From: an uncultured Clostridia bacterium
Lineage (GTDB): Bacteria > Bacillota > Clostridia > UMGS1810
DNA: 64,000 bases
Direction of reading: 5' to 3'
Assembly: GCA_934463165.1 (NCBI GenBank)
Contig: CAKSJG010000002.1
Location: 1 to 64,000 of the forward strand
Numbering within the stretch: position 1 is the first letter of the stretch; each line of letters opens with the position of its first letter. The translations under genes and the position numbers were made by a program. Shown here one piece after another: positions 1 through 8,924 of the stretch. A model generated the notes under the pieces. The model was not told the origin of the DNA and did not search any database. It worked only from the letters and a program-made list of their open reading frames with translations.

Positions 1-52
1 AAAATGTGTAGCACAGATTGTCGAAAAAATCAAGGAGAAAAAATCACAATGA
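1..52 (+). CDS. 3' end of an upstream gene (partial)
   Basis: From base 2 an open frame reads KCVAQIVEKIKEKKSQ and stops at TGA 50-52. That stop overlaps the ATG of the next gene as ATGA, the usual arrangement of translationally coupled operon genes. The short lysine/glutamate-rich tail looks like a C-terminal helix but is too short to assign a family. It shows that the decarboxylase gene is not the first gene of its operon. Confidence 0.45.
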   Translation, partial: KCVAQIVEKIKEKKSQ

Positions 53-1260
53 CAGCAGAATCAATAAAACAGTTTTCATGTCAGGTCGGAGATGCCTTTT
101 ATATGCTTGACAGTAAGCAATTCAGAAAAAATTTTATAGAATTAAAATTGGAATTTTCAAAAATCTATCCTAATTTCAATATAGCATATTCCTATAAAAC
201 GAACTATACGCCAAAACTGTGCCGGATTGTTAATGAACTCGGTGGATTTGCCGAGGTTGTATCAGACATGGAAATGGAAATTGCACTGCGGATAGGTGTA
301 GAGCCGAAGAAAATCATTTGGAACGGTCCATACAAAAATGCAGAAAAAGTTGAGCAGTTGCTTGTTATGGGTGGTACAGTCAATATAGACTCTGCGTATG
401 AAATTGATCTTGTTGCCGATATAGCGAACAAATACCCGAATCATAAACTCAATATCGGAATACGTTGCAATTTTGATGTTGGTGACGGTGTTGTATCAAG
501 ATTCGGTTTTGACATAAAATCCAATGATTTCAAAAAGGCGCTTGCATTGTTTGAAACGTACAAAAACCTTTATCTGATCAGCTTGCAGTGTCATTTTGCA
601 ACACGCCGTTTAGAAACATGGAAACCTCGTGCAGAAAAAATGCTTGCTTTGATAGACAAACTTGGAATTGTTCCGGAACATATTGACCTCGGAGGCGGGT
701 TATTCGGAAAAATGGCTGATTCGCTCAAAGCACAGTTTGATTCAAAAATCCCGACATACAGACAGTACGCAGAGGCAGTTGCTCCTGTTTTTGCAAAGCA
801 TTTTGAAAATGCTGCAAAGACCCCTTTGCTTTTGATTGAGCCAGGCAGTGCGCTTGTCGGAGATTGTATGAAATTTGCTTCAAGAGTTGTGAATATCAAA
901 GAAATCCGCGGTAAGGCTATCGCCACATTGCTCGGCAGCATTTACAATATCAATCCTACTCTCAACAAGAAAAATCCGCCGATAGAGGTTTTCCCCATGG
1001 GTGAAGGACAAAAAGAATACATGGATTTAGACTTCGGAGGTTTTACCTGCATTGAATCTGATTATCTGTATCGTCATTACAATGGTAAGCTTGCAAAGAA
1101 TGATATGGTTGTATTCGGAAACGCAGGCTCTTATTCAGTTGTCTTAAAGCCGCCGTTTATTCTTCCGAATTTTCCTTTAATTGATGTATCGAATGGACAT
1201 ATTGAAATGATTAAACGCAGAGAAACTTTTGATGATTTGTTCCATACATTCAGCTTTTAA
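49..1260 (+). CDS. PLP-dependent decarboxylase, diaminopimelate/ornithine decarboxylase fold type III
   Basis: This 403-residue protein has the alanine-racemase-like barrel followed by the C-terminal beta domain of the LysA/ornithine decarboxylase family. Visible signatures are the PLP-lysine region AYSYKTN, the glycine-rich phosphate loop HIDLGGGLFG, EPGSALVGD, and the C-terminal CIESDYL block that in this family supplies the active-site Cys to the partner subunit. I chose ATG 49 over ATG 4 because AAGGAG (32-37) precedes it and because it overlaps the previous stop as ATGA. It sits in the surface-polysaccharide operon, not beside lysine genes, so it more likely makes an amine or modified amino acid for that pathway than lysine. 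The exact substrate cannot be read from the sequence. Confidence 0.8.
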   Translation: MTAESIKQFSCQVGDAFYMLDSKQFRKNFIELKLEFSKIYPNFNIAYSYKTNYTPKLCRIVNELGGFAEVVSDMEMEIALRIGVEPKKIIWNGPYKNAEKVEQLLVMGGTVNIDSAYEIDLVADIANKYPNHKLNIGIRCNFDVGDGVVSRFGFDIKSNDFKKALALFETYKNLYLISLQCHFATRRLETWKPRAEKMLALIDKLGIVPEHIDLGGGLFGKMADSLKAQFDSKIPTYRQYAEAVAPVFAKHFENAAKTPLLLIEPGSALVGDCMKFASRVVNIKEIRGKAIATLLGSIYNINPTLNKKNPPIEVFPMGEGQKEYMDLDFGGFTCIESDYLYRHYNGKLAKNDMVVFGNAGSYSVVLKPPFILPNFPLIDVSNGHIEMIKRRETFDDLFHTFSF

Positions 1261-1269
1261 GAGGTCAAA

Positions 1270-1986
1270 ATGTGGTATTTACTAAATAGATTTTTGAAAA
1301 GATTTTTTGATATTTTGCTTTGCTCTGTGGCATTGATTGTTTTATTACCCGTGTGGTTAATTATTTCGGTTGCAATAAAATGCGACAGTAGAGGCCCCAT
1401 CCTATTCACACAGAAAAGACGTACGAAGAACGGTCAACTATTCAAAATGTATAAATTTCGTTCAATGGTTATAAATGCGGAGAGTATGGATACAGGACTG
1501 TTTAATTATGAAAACGATCCTCGTGTTACAAAGGTTGGTCGCTTTTTAAGAAACAGCAGTCTCGACGAACTTCCTCAACTCTGGAATGTGGTAAAAGGCG
1601 ATATTTCATTGGTTGGTCCTCGTCCATGCGTCTCCTATGAACTTGGGGATTTTGACACGCTAAATAAGAAATATAAAAAGCGTTTTGAATTCAGAGGCGG
1701 AATTACAGGACTTGCTCAAATTAAAGGAAGAAATGAAAATTCTTGGGATGAGAAAGTTACATACGACAATCTATATATCGACAATTTCAAAAAACAAGGA
1801 ATATTGCTTGATATTAAAATTTTGACTAACACGGTCTTAAAAGTATTCAAGAAGCAGGATATATACGAAGAAAAATCAGATGAGAATATAAACGATGCAG
1901 AAGCGGCAAAGCTCGCGGAAGAAGAAATTATCCGTATTGCTCATCTGCCCGATGAAGAAGCGGTTAAGATGATAGAAATGAAATAA
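1270..1986 (+). CDS. Undecaprenyl-phosphate sugar-1-phosphate transferase (priming transferase)
   Basis: This 238-residue bacterial sugar transferase (WcaJ/PglC superfamily) moves a sugar-1-phosphate from a UDP-sugar to undecaprenyl phosphate, starting repeat-unit assembly on the inner face of the membrane. It has one N-terminal hydrophobic segment (about 10-32), then the cytosolic catalytic domain with KFRSM, NDPRVTKVGRFLR, LDELPQLWNV and SLVGPRP, the standard family blocks. The length matches the short PglC-like form with a roughly 45-residue acidic C-terminal extension. GAGGT precedes ATG 1270. It lies 9 bp after the decarboxylase and 13 bp before the aminotransferase, so all three should be co-transcribed. 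Confidence 0.92.
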   Translation: MWYLLNRFLKRFFDILLCSVALIVLLPVWLIISVAIKCDSRGPILFTQKRRTKNGQLFKMYKFRSMVINAESMDTGLFNYENDPRVTKVGRFLRNSSLDELPQLWNVVKGDISLVGPRPCVSYELGDFDTLNKKYKKRFEFRGGITGLAQIKGRNENSWDEKVTYDNLYIDNFKKQGILLDIKILTNTVLKVFKKQDIYEEKSDENINDAEAAKLAEEEIIRIAHLPDEEAVKMIEMK

Positions 1987-1999
1987 GAGGTAAAAAAGG

Positions 2000-2926
2000 A
2001 TGAAAACAAATGTTGAAAACAGATTCATATGGTATAAAGGTGCAATTGTAAATGTCAATGATGCAAAGATTAATATCCTTGCCCCGACATCTCAATTTGG
2101 TCTGAATGTTTTTGAAGGTATTCCGTGTTATTGGAATGATGACGAAAGACAACTGTATGCATTTCGCCTTGATGAACATTATGATAGATTACTTCGCTCT
2201 GCAAGACTTATCCAAATAGATTGCCCTTACACCAAAGAGAACATGAAAAAGGCTCTTGTTGATGTTATAAAAGCAAATGAATATGATGAAAATTTATCTG
2301 TCAGGCAGACCTTGTTTGTTGACGGCTTCGGCTCTTGGAATTCTTCCGAGCCTGTGAATATGTTTGTAGCACCAATACCCAAAAGAAAAACAAGTTCTGA
2401 ATATAACCAAAATGGACTTAATTGTTGTGTTACCTCGTGGAGAAGAATATCTGATACTACCCTCTCTCCGAGAATTAAGTGCGGAGCAAACTACATAAAC
2501 AGCCGTATGGGACAGCGCGAAGCTTTGCGCAACGGATATGATACCTGTATCTTTTTGAATGACGCCGGAAAGGTTGCCGAAGGACCCGGTTCGTGTTTCT
2601 TTATGGTTGCAAATGCTACTCTAATTACACCAAAACTTACGGATAACGTTCTTGAAAGTATTACAAGAGACACGATTATCCAACTTGCCAAAATGTGGGA
2701 TTACAAAGTTGTTGAGCGCAGTATTGATCGAACAGAACTTTATACATGTGATGAAGCTTTCCTTTGCGGATCAGCTATGGAGGTTACGCCCGTGATCTCA
2801 GTAGACAAATACGAGATTAATGGTGGCAATGCAGGCAAAATCACAACAGAACTGCATAAAGCTTACCTTGATGCTACAAGAGGAATGAACAAGGATTTAA
2901 AAAAATGGGTTACACCCGTTTATTGA
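2000..2926 (+). CDS. Class IV aminotransferase, branched-chain amino acid aminotransferase-like
   Basis: This 308-residue protein belongs to the fold-type IV PLP enzymes (IlvE, D-amino-acid aminotransferase, ADC lyase). Family signs are the N-terminal FGLNVFEGIPCYW, the basic INSRMGQREALRNGYD stretch in the region that carries the PLP lysine in IlvE, VAEGPGSCFFMV, ITRDTIIQLA and the C-terminal CGSAMEVTPV loop. In IlvE the PLP lysine normally reads Y.N...A..EA...GYDE; here the equivalent run is NYINSRMGQREALRNGYD, with Arg where Lys is usual, so the position should be checked. It is embedded in a polysaccharide operon beside a PLP decarboxylase, which suggests a specialised amine or amino-acid donor. 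Confidence 0.8.
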   Translation: MKTNVENRFIWYKGAIVNVNDAKINILAPTSQFGLNVFEGIPCYWNDDERQLYAFRLDEHYDRLLRSARLIQIDCPYTKENMKKALVDVIKANEYDENLSVRQTLFVDGFGSWNSSEPVNMFVAPIPKRKTSSEYNQNGLNCCVTSWRRISDTTLSPRIKCGANYINSRMGQREALRNGYDTCIFLNDAGKVAEGPGSCFFMVANATLITPKLTDNVLESITRDTIIQLAKMWDYKVVERSIDRTELYTCDEAFLCGSAMEVTPVISVDKYEINGGNAGKITTELHKAYLDATRGMNKDLKKWVTPVY

Positions 2927-2950
2927 TGCGATATATAGGGAGGATAGACG

Positions 2951-3718
2951 ATGGGAAGAACGTATATAGATGGACTTGTTTCAGTTATTATGCCAATTTA
3001 CAATGCGGAAAAATATCTTACAGATACACTCAATTCGATCTTTGCACAAGATTATAAGAATATTGAGATTGTTCTTGTTGATGATTGCTCAAAGGATAAC
3101 TCTGCAAAGATTATTTCAAAACATCGACTGGAACACCCCGAAACCGTCTATTATCTCCAAGAAAAGAATATGGGAGCAGGTGCGGCAAGAAATAAAGCAT
3201 TGGAGCTTGCAAGAGGACAATACGTTGCTTTCCTGGACAGTGATGACATTTGGCTACAAGGAAAAATCACTCGCCAAATTGAATTGATGAAAACCACCAA
3301 ATCTCCATTTTCGTATACAGCTATTGAGATGATGGATGAAAACGGTAACACGATTAAAAATAAACGTAACGTTAAAGAAAGCTGTGATTATAAATACCTG
3401 CTGCATAACACGATTATTGCAACCTCATCGGTTGTAATTGATAGAGCAGTTCTTGGTGATTTTCGTATGTCGTTGAGGCGTGGCGGTCAGGACTATGCGA
3501 CATGGCTTATGCTGTTGCGAAGATGTGGTATTGCTTGCGGAATCAATGAAGCACTTGTACGATACCGTATTGTAAGCGGATCGCTTTCGTCAAATAAATT
3601 CAAAAGCATAAAACAGGTTTGGGAAATTCAAACACAGGACGAAAAAATCAATAAACTTAATGCCGTACTTCATGTAATGTGTTTTGGATTTAATGCGTTC
3701 AAAAAGTATTTTATGTGA
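2951..3718 (+). CDS. Glycosyltransferase family 2
   Basis: This 255-residue GT-A fold transferase opens with SVIMPIYNAEKYL and carries NIEIVLVDDCSKD, the acceptor block GAGAARNKALELARG and the metal-binding FLDSDDIW (DxD). The late QDYATWLMLLRR block matches the ED/QD motif used as catalytic base in many GT2 enzymes. It would add one sugar to the lipid-linked repeat unit at the cytosolic membrane face. A strong GGGAGG lies before ATG 2951. No membrane segment is evident. It is followed at once by a decayed fragment of a second GT2 gene. Confidence 0.9.
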   Translation: MGRTYIDGLVSVIMPIYNAEKYLTDTLNSIFAQDYKNIEIVLVDDCSKDNSAKIISKHRLEHPETVYYLQEKNMGAGAARNKALELARGQYVAFLDSDDIWLQGKITRQIELMKTTKSPFSYTAIEMMDENGNTIKNKRNVKESCDYKYLLHNTIIATSSVVIDRAVLGDFRMSLRRGGQDYATWLMLLRRCGIACGINEALVRYRIVSGSLSSNKFKSIKQVWEIQTQDEKINKLNAVLHVMCFGFNAFKKYFM

Positions 3719-3741
3719 TGTACGTCATGACAAAAATATGA

Positions 3742-3993
3742 CTAAAGAAAAATAATGATTATGCAATGTGGCTTAAGATTTGCAAAAAAGCCAATTGCTA
3801 TCTGCTTGATAAAACTCTTGCACAATATAGAAAACGAAGCGGTTCAATATCTAATCACAGCTATGTAAAACTTATAAAATACCATTATTTACTGTATAAA
3901 GAGGCAGAAAACAAGAATGCAGTTATAAGTTTTATAAATACTATTCGAAATATTATGTTTGGAATTCATAAAAAAATACACTATGTTTTATAA
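3742..3993 (+). pseudogene. GT2 glycosyltransferase C-terminal remnant
   Basis: The frame open from 3742 reads LKKNNDYAMWLKICKK and then LLDKTLAQYRKRSGSISN. This corresponds to the DYATWLMLLRR ... YRIVSGSLSSN region of the intact gene just upstream. The 5' two thirds, including the DxD motif, is absent and an in-frame TGA lies at 3739-3741, so this is a truncated second GT2 gene rather than a functional short protein. The ATG at 3766 lies inside the conserved block, so it is not a believable start. It probably arose from deletion or from recombination between tandem GT2 genes. Confidence 0.75.
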
Positions 3994-4009
3994 TCATTAG
4001 GAGATAATC

Positions 4010-5332
4010 ATGAACTTATATGAAAAAATTAAGAACAAAACAGAAAAATTATCATTAATCGGTTTGGGTTATGTAGGAATGCCGATTGCAGTTGCATTTG
4101 CAAAAGAAGGCGTTGATGTAATCGGATTCGACCTTAACAAGGCTAAAATAGAGCTTTACAAATCAGGAATAGATCCTACTCATGAAGTCGGCAATGATGA
4201 AATCAAAAATACATCGGTATTTTTCACCTCTAATGCAAATGACTTGAAAAAAGCCAAATTTCATATTGTAGCTGTTCCTACACCCGTGAATTCTGATCAT
4301 ACACCTGATCTTGCGCCGGTAATCGGTGCAAGCGAAATACTTGGAGAAAACCTTACAAAGGGATCTATAGTTGTGTTTGAATCAACGGTTTATCCGGGAG
4401 TTACGGAAGATGTATGCTTGCCAATACTCGAAAAAAAATCCGGATTAAAATGCGGTATAGATTTTAAAATTGGATATTCGCCTGAGAGAATTAATCCCGG
4501 TGATAAGGTTCACCGCCTTGAAAACATAAAAAAAATTGTGTCCGGAATGGATAATGAATCACTTGAAGAGATCAAAAATGTTTATGATATGGTTATAAAA
4601 GTCGGCACATATCCTGTATCCACAATAAAAACAGCGGAAGCAATAAAGGTTGTTGAAAACAGTCAAAGAGATATAAACATTGCATTTATGAATGAATTAG
4701 CTATGGTTTTTGATCGAATGGGAATAGATACTGCCGAGGTTGTTGATGGAATGAACACAAAATGGAATGCTCTCGGGTTTAGACCCGGTCTTGTCGGCGG
4801 TCATTGTATAGGTGTTGATCCTTATTATTTTACATATGAAGCCGAAAAACTCGGATATCACAGTCAAATTATATTATCCGGAAGAAAAGTAAATGACGGC
4901 ATGGGTGCATTTGTAGCCGATGCAACGATTAAGCAGCTTATTCTTGCGGGAAAAGCACCAAAAAAATCAAAAGTAGTAATTCTTGGCCTTACATTTAAAG
5001 AGAACTGTCCGGATACAAGAAACAGTAAGGTTGAAGACATAATTAACAGATTAAAAGAATACGGTATATCACCAACCGTTGCAGATCCATGGGCAAGCGA
5101 AAGAGATGCTATGAATGAATACGGTGTAACATTAACCGATATATCTGAAATAAATGATGCTGACTGTGTGATACTTGCTGTTGCACACAATGAATTTAAA
5201 GCTATGACTTACGAAGAAATAGACAAGCTTTATAAAAACTGCGATAACAGTGAAAAGATTTTGATAGATGTTAAAAGCATTTTTGACATAAAACAAATCG
5301 AAAAACTCGGATATAGATATTGGAGACTATAA
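4010..5332 (+). CDS. UDP-N-acetylhexosamine 6-dehydrogenase (TviB/WbpO-type nucleotide-sugar dehydrogenase)
   Basis: This 440-residue enzyme oxidises C6 of a UDP-sugar to the uronic acid with two NAD+. The N-terminal Rossmann motif is LIGLGYVGMP, then YSPERINPGD, the central helix ENSQRDINIAFMNEL, the active-site cysteine block GGHCIGVDPYY, and the C-terminal binding domain with GLTFKENCPDTRNSK. The ENSQRDINIA and FRPGLVGGHCIG blocks are those of the TviB/WbpO subgroup, which makes UDP-GalNAcA or UDP-GlcNAcA, rather than the UDP-glucose type. AGGAG precedes ATG 4010. The stop TAA overlaps the next ATG (TAATG). A second dehydrogenase of the UDP-glucose type ends the operon. Confidence 0.88.
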   Translation: MNLYEKIKNKTEKLSLIGLGYVGMPIAVAFAKEGVDVIGFDLNKAKIELYKSGIDPTHEVGNDEIKNTSVFFTSNANDLKKAKFHIVAVPTPVNSDHTPDLAPVIGASEILGENLTKGSIVVFESTVYPGVTEDVCLPILEKKSGLKCGIDFKIGYSPERINPGDKVHRLENIKKIVSGMDNESLEEIKNVYDMVIKVGTYPVSTIKTAEAIKVVENSQRDINIAFMNELAMVFDRMGIDTAEVVDGMNTKWNALGFRPGLVGGHCIGVDPYYFTYEAEKLGYHSQIILSGRKVNDGMGAFVADATIKQLILAGKAPKKSKVVILGLTFKENCPDTRNSKVEDIINRLKEYGISPTVADPWASERDAMNEYGVTLTDISEINDADCVILAVAHNEFKAMTYEEIDKLYKNCDNSEKILIDVKSIFDIKQIEKLGYRYWRL

Positions 5333-6444
5333 TGAATATACTACACATAAATTGCAATTATGTTACTTCAAAATTACATAAAACTATGATAGACCATTTT
5401 AATGATCCGGAAATAAAAAATACGGTTTTTGTTCCTGTTTCTGACAGACATAATACAACAAGCAATTTATATACCGATAGCTTATTTGTTATAAACTGTT
5501 TTAATAAATATGATAGAATGTTTTATCATTATAAGCAAAAAAAAATAATTAATAAGTTAAAAGAAAACATTGGAATTCAAAATTACGATCTAATACATGC
5601 ATATACCGTTTTTACTGATGGTGGGATAGCCTATAAATTAAAAATGGAATTTGACATTCCGTATGTTGTGGCTGTGAGAAATACTGATGTCAACACTTTT
5701 TTTAAATATATGCCACATTTAAGAAAATACGGAGTTAAGATATTAATGAATGCCGAAAAAATATTTTTTCTTTCAAATTCATATAAGGAAAGAGTTAGAT
5801 CTTATATCCCGAAAGATTATATAAATTATTTTGAAAACAAAAGTCAGATTATACCTAACGGAATAGATGATTTCTGGATTGAAAATATATATGATAAACC
5901 TAAAACCATATTAAAAAATAAGTTGAATATATGTTTTGCAGGTAAAATTGACAGCAATAAAAACTGCAATTTAACAATAAAAGCATGTGACATGTTAAGA
6001 AAAAAAGGAATTAATGTTAAATACACTATTGTTGGCGATCTCATCAGCAAGTCTACAAAAAAAATGATAAATCAAAAGAAATATATACAGTACATACCAA
6101 GAAAATGTCAAAATGAACTTATCAGCATATACAGAAAAAACGATATATTTATTATGCCATCTAAAAAAGAAAGTTTTGGACTTGTTTATGCAGAAGCGAT
6201 GAGCCAAGGGTTACCTGTTATTTATACAGAAAATGAGGGGTTTGACGGACAATTTAAGGAAGGGTATATTGGATATTCCGTTAATCCTTACTCGTATAAA
6301 GATGTTGCAAATGCAATAGAGAGTGTCATTAAAAACTATAGTTATTTGCAAAAAAACACTATCAAAAGTATTCGTAAATTTACTTGGGATAATATCGTAC
6401 AGAAGTATGAAAATATTTATAAATCTATTGTGAGAAAAAGTTAG
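5332..6444 (+). CDS. Glycosyltransferase family 4
   Basis: This 370-residue GT-B fold enzyme has an N-terminal acceptor domain and a C-terminal nucleotide-sugar domain. The C-terminal half has NICFAGKIDSNKNC, IVGDL and the donor-binding block KKESFGLVYAEAMSQGLPV (the E-x7-E motif of GT4). A TTG at 5320 extends the frame by four codons, but ATG 5332 is preferred: it overlaps the upstream stop as TAATG and has GGAG six bases before it. It is very AT-rich and lysine-rich, like the following two genes, which suggests that this middle part of the locus was acquired as a block. Confidence 0.88.
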   Translation: MNILHINCNYVTSKLHKTMIDHFNDPEIKNTVFVPVSDRHNTTSNLYTDSLFVINCFNKYDRMFYHYKQKKIINKLKENIGIQNYDLIHAYTVFTDGGIAYKLKMEFDIPYVVAVRNTDVNTFFKYMPHLRKYGVKILMNAEKIFFLSNSYKERVRSYIPKDYINYFENKSQIIPNGIDDFWIENIYDKPKTILKNKLNICFAGKIDSNKNCNLTIKACDMLRKKGINVKYTIVGDLISKSTKKMINQKKYIQYIPRKCQNELISIYRKNDIFIMPSKKESFGLVYAEAMSQGLPVIYTENEGFDGQFKEGYIGYSVNPYSYKDVANAIESVIKNYSYLQKNTIKSIRKFTWDNIVQKYENIYKSIVRKS

Positions 6445-6456
6445 GGAGTATTAATA

Positions 6457-7623
6457 ATGAACATCTTTTTTGTCGGCCAAATAATACCAACTCAAATTTT
6501 AAACAATAATTTTGAGAATCTCAACAATTATTGTGATGCTGCAGCAAATGTTTTTTACAACAATTTGTTGAATGGTTTATCTGCTACCGGAAATGATGTC
6601 AGCACTATATCAACAGTTAAAAACAGATCAAATATTGACTATACAGATAAAAAAATAAAATATACATATACATTAAATTATGCAAATAAAAATGGAATAT
6701 TTGACCATATAAAATTGTTGTTTAAAACATATGCAGAGCTTAAAAAATGGTCAAAAAATTCAAGCGAAGAAAAAGCAATTATTTTTAATTGTTTAAGATT
6801 TACACAATGTATTTCAGGTATTATTTTTTGTAAATTGCATGATATAAAAAGTATAGCTGTTGTAACTGATGTACCCGGACACAGATCAACACCTCGTAAT
6901 GAAATGACATTCAAAAATAAATTTATTGATTCTATGACAGGATATATGCTTTCAAAGTATGACGGTTATGTTTTTCTTTCTGACTATATGAAAAATGTTA
7001 TACCAAAATCATACGGAAAATATATTGTCATTGAAGGAATTTGCAGTGATGACAACAATTATCAAAATCCTGTACAAAAAGATAAAAAATTCACTGTAAT
7101 GTATGCCGGTTCACTAATGAAAAAATATAATATTATGAATCTTGTTGATGCGGTAATAAACCTTAACGATAAAAATGTCGAATTAAAATTATACGGAAAA
7201 GGCGAATTAGAAAGTGAACTTGCAGACATATCCAAAAAGTATACTTGCATTAAATATTATGGGAGTGTCTCTAATAAAGAATGTTTAATTGAACAAATGA
7301 AATCACATCTGTTAGTTAATCCCAGGAGTTCTGACGAAGAATACACAAAGTATTCCTTTCCGTCCAAAAATATTGAGTATATGAAATCAGGAACACCTGT
7401 TTTATATACTAAACTGCCAAGTATGCCAAAAGAGTATTATGAATATGTTAATATAATCGACGATGAAAGTGCATCAGGTATAGAAAAAGCTATCCGAAAA
7501 ATCTTAGAATCCGATTATAACCTGCTTTTAGAAAAAGCTAATAGAGCAAAAAGTTTTGTTGAAAGAGAAAAAAACTCATGTATGCAAGCACATAAAGTAC
7601 TAACACTAATAAAAAATTATTAA
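6457..7623 (+). CDS. Glycosyltransferase family 4
   Basis: This 388-residue GT-B fold transferase begins MNIFFVGQIIP. It carries VTDVPGHRS in the acceptor domain, VMYAGSLMKKYNI at the start of the donor domain, LKLYGKGELE, HLLVNPRSSDEEYTKYSFP and KNIEYMKSGTPVLYTKLP, corresponding to the GT4 C-terminal nucleotide-binding block with an altered E-x7-E spacing. GGGAGT precedes ATG 6457, which starts 12 bp after the previous gene. It probably adds one residue of the repeat unit; donor and linkage are not readable. Confidence 0.85.
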   Translation: MNIFFVGQIIPTQILNNNFENLNNYCDAAANVFYNNLLNGLSATGNDVSTISTVKNRSNIDYTDKKIKYTYTLNYANKNGIFDHIKLLFKTYAELKKWSKNSSEEKAIIFNCLRFTQCISGIIFCKLHDIKSIAVVTDVPGHRSTPRNEMTFKNKFIDSMTGYMLSKYDGYVFLSDYMKNVIPKSYGKYIVIEGICSDDNNYQNPVQKDKKFTVMYAGSLMKKYNIMNLVDAVINLNDKNVELKLYGKGELESELADISKKYTCIKYYGSVSNKECLIEQMKSHLLVNPRSSDEEYTKYSFPSKNIEYMKSGTPVLYTKLPSMPKEYYEYVNIIDDESASGIEKAIRKILESDYNLLLEKANRAKSFVEREKNSCMQAHKVLTLIKNY

Positions 7624-7645
7624 TGTAATAAATTAAGGTGAAGTA

Positions 7646-8902
7646 ATGAAAATAACAAGTTTTGAAAAATTAAATATGTATAAGAAAGCTGAATTATACT
7701 TTGCAAGTTTTTGCCTAATATATTTATCATCCGGTTTCGGAGTAGGTGTGCGTGGCGGATACGTATTATTAATGTATTTTTTATGTCTTTTTTCTTTTGT
7801 TTATCTAAGAAACTTTAAAAATGCTTCAAAAATAAACATACCGGCTTTGTTTTGTTTGTTATTAGCTGTTATTTCTTTTATATATAACGGTGAAGATATG
7901 AAACAAATTTTAATACTAATATCTTATTTTTTAACCGCAATGGTATTTTGTAGTGCATATGACTATGAAAAATGGTTTGGTGCTTACGTAAAAATTATGT
8001 ATGTGATTTCTGTATGTTCAATCATTTTATATGTATTGGATATATTAATTCCATCATTTTCTTCATATCTTCCGACAGTAACAAACTCCATGTATTTAAA
8101 GAAAGGTACCATACTTTTTGCAGTTACACCAACAAAAAATAGAAATTACGGCTGTTTTTGGGAACCAGGAGCATTTCAGACATATTTAGTTTTAGCATTT
8201 ATTATAGAAACATTTATCTACCAATCAAAATACAAAAAGAGAATAACTTCATTGTTGATAGCGTTAGTAACGACATTTTCTACAGCCGGTTATGCATCAA
8301 TGCTGACAGCCATAACAGCGCTTCTTGTATCGGGCATCACAGATAAGTCAATGTCTAAATCAACAAGAAACACAATAATAATTGTTTTGCTTGCGGCAAT
8401 AACGGCATTTTGCATTATAAAATATTTGTATCCTCAATTGTACGGTACTTTATTCGGAAAGGTAGAAAAATATAATGTAGAACAAAATGATAATTCATCA
8501 ACAGGCGTCAGATTAAATTCAATTACTAAAGTGTTTTCTGTATTTTTTGAACATCCCATTTTTGGAGTCGGAAAAACTAAACTTAAAGATATGTTTAAGT
8601 TGACATACAGACATACAATGGCTACCTGTACATATGCAAACTGGTTTGCATATTTCGGGGCTCTTTTTGGTTGCATGATGATTGCCGGACTATATAAATT
8701 CACAGAATTATTTTCAAAGAAGAAGCTTATAAGAATAATATTATTTTTAACGATAATTTCGTCAATAACAAGCGAAAATTACGTAATGAATCCTACAATT
8801 TTAATGCTTGTTTTTTACGGATTCACACCAACACCTAAAACTATTGATATTTTAGATACGGAGGCGAGATGTTATAAATATACTGGAGATAAATTCATGT
8901 AA
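7646..8902 (+). CDS. Wzy-type O-antigen/capsule polymerase
   Basis: This 418-residue integral membrane protein is predicted to have about 10-12 transmembrane helices and a large extracytoplasmic loop between roughly residues 270 and 320 (YGTLFGKVEKYNVEQND...). That loop and the following FEHPIFGVGKTKLKD resemble the Wzy_C/O-antigen ligase pattern, in which an arginine- and histidine-containing loop acts in polymerisation. Sequence identity among polymerases is always low, so topology plus the position between glycosyltransferases and near a Wzx flippase support the call. A WaaL-like ligase is the alternative. Its 3' end may overlap the true start region of the next gene. Confidence 0.8.
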   Translation: MKITSFEKLNMYKKAELYFASFCLIYLSSGFGVGVRGGYVLLMYFLCLFSFVYLRNFKNASKINIPALFCLLLAVISFIYNGEDMKQILILISYFLTAMVFCSAYDYEKWFGAYVKIMYVISVCSIILYVLDILIPSFSSYLPTVTNSMYLKKGTILFAVTPTKNRNYGCFWEPGAFQTYLVLAFIIETFIYQSKYKKRITSLLIALVTTFSTAGYASMLTAITALLVSGITDKSMSKSTRNTIIIVLLAAITAFCIIKYLYPQLYGTLFGKVEKYNVEQNDNSSTGVRLNSITKVFSVFFEHPIFGVGKTKLKDMFKLTYRHTMATCTYANWFAYFGALFGCMMIAGLYKFTELFSKKKLIRIILFLTIISSITSENYVMNPTILMLVFYGFTPTPKTIDILDTEARCYKYTGDKFM

Positions 8903-8924
8903 TTACGGAAGTACAGGAAATATA

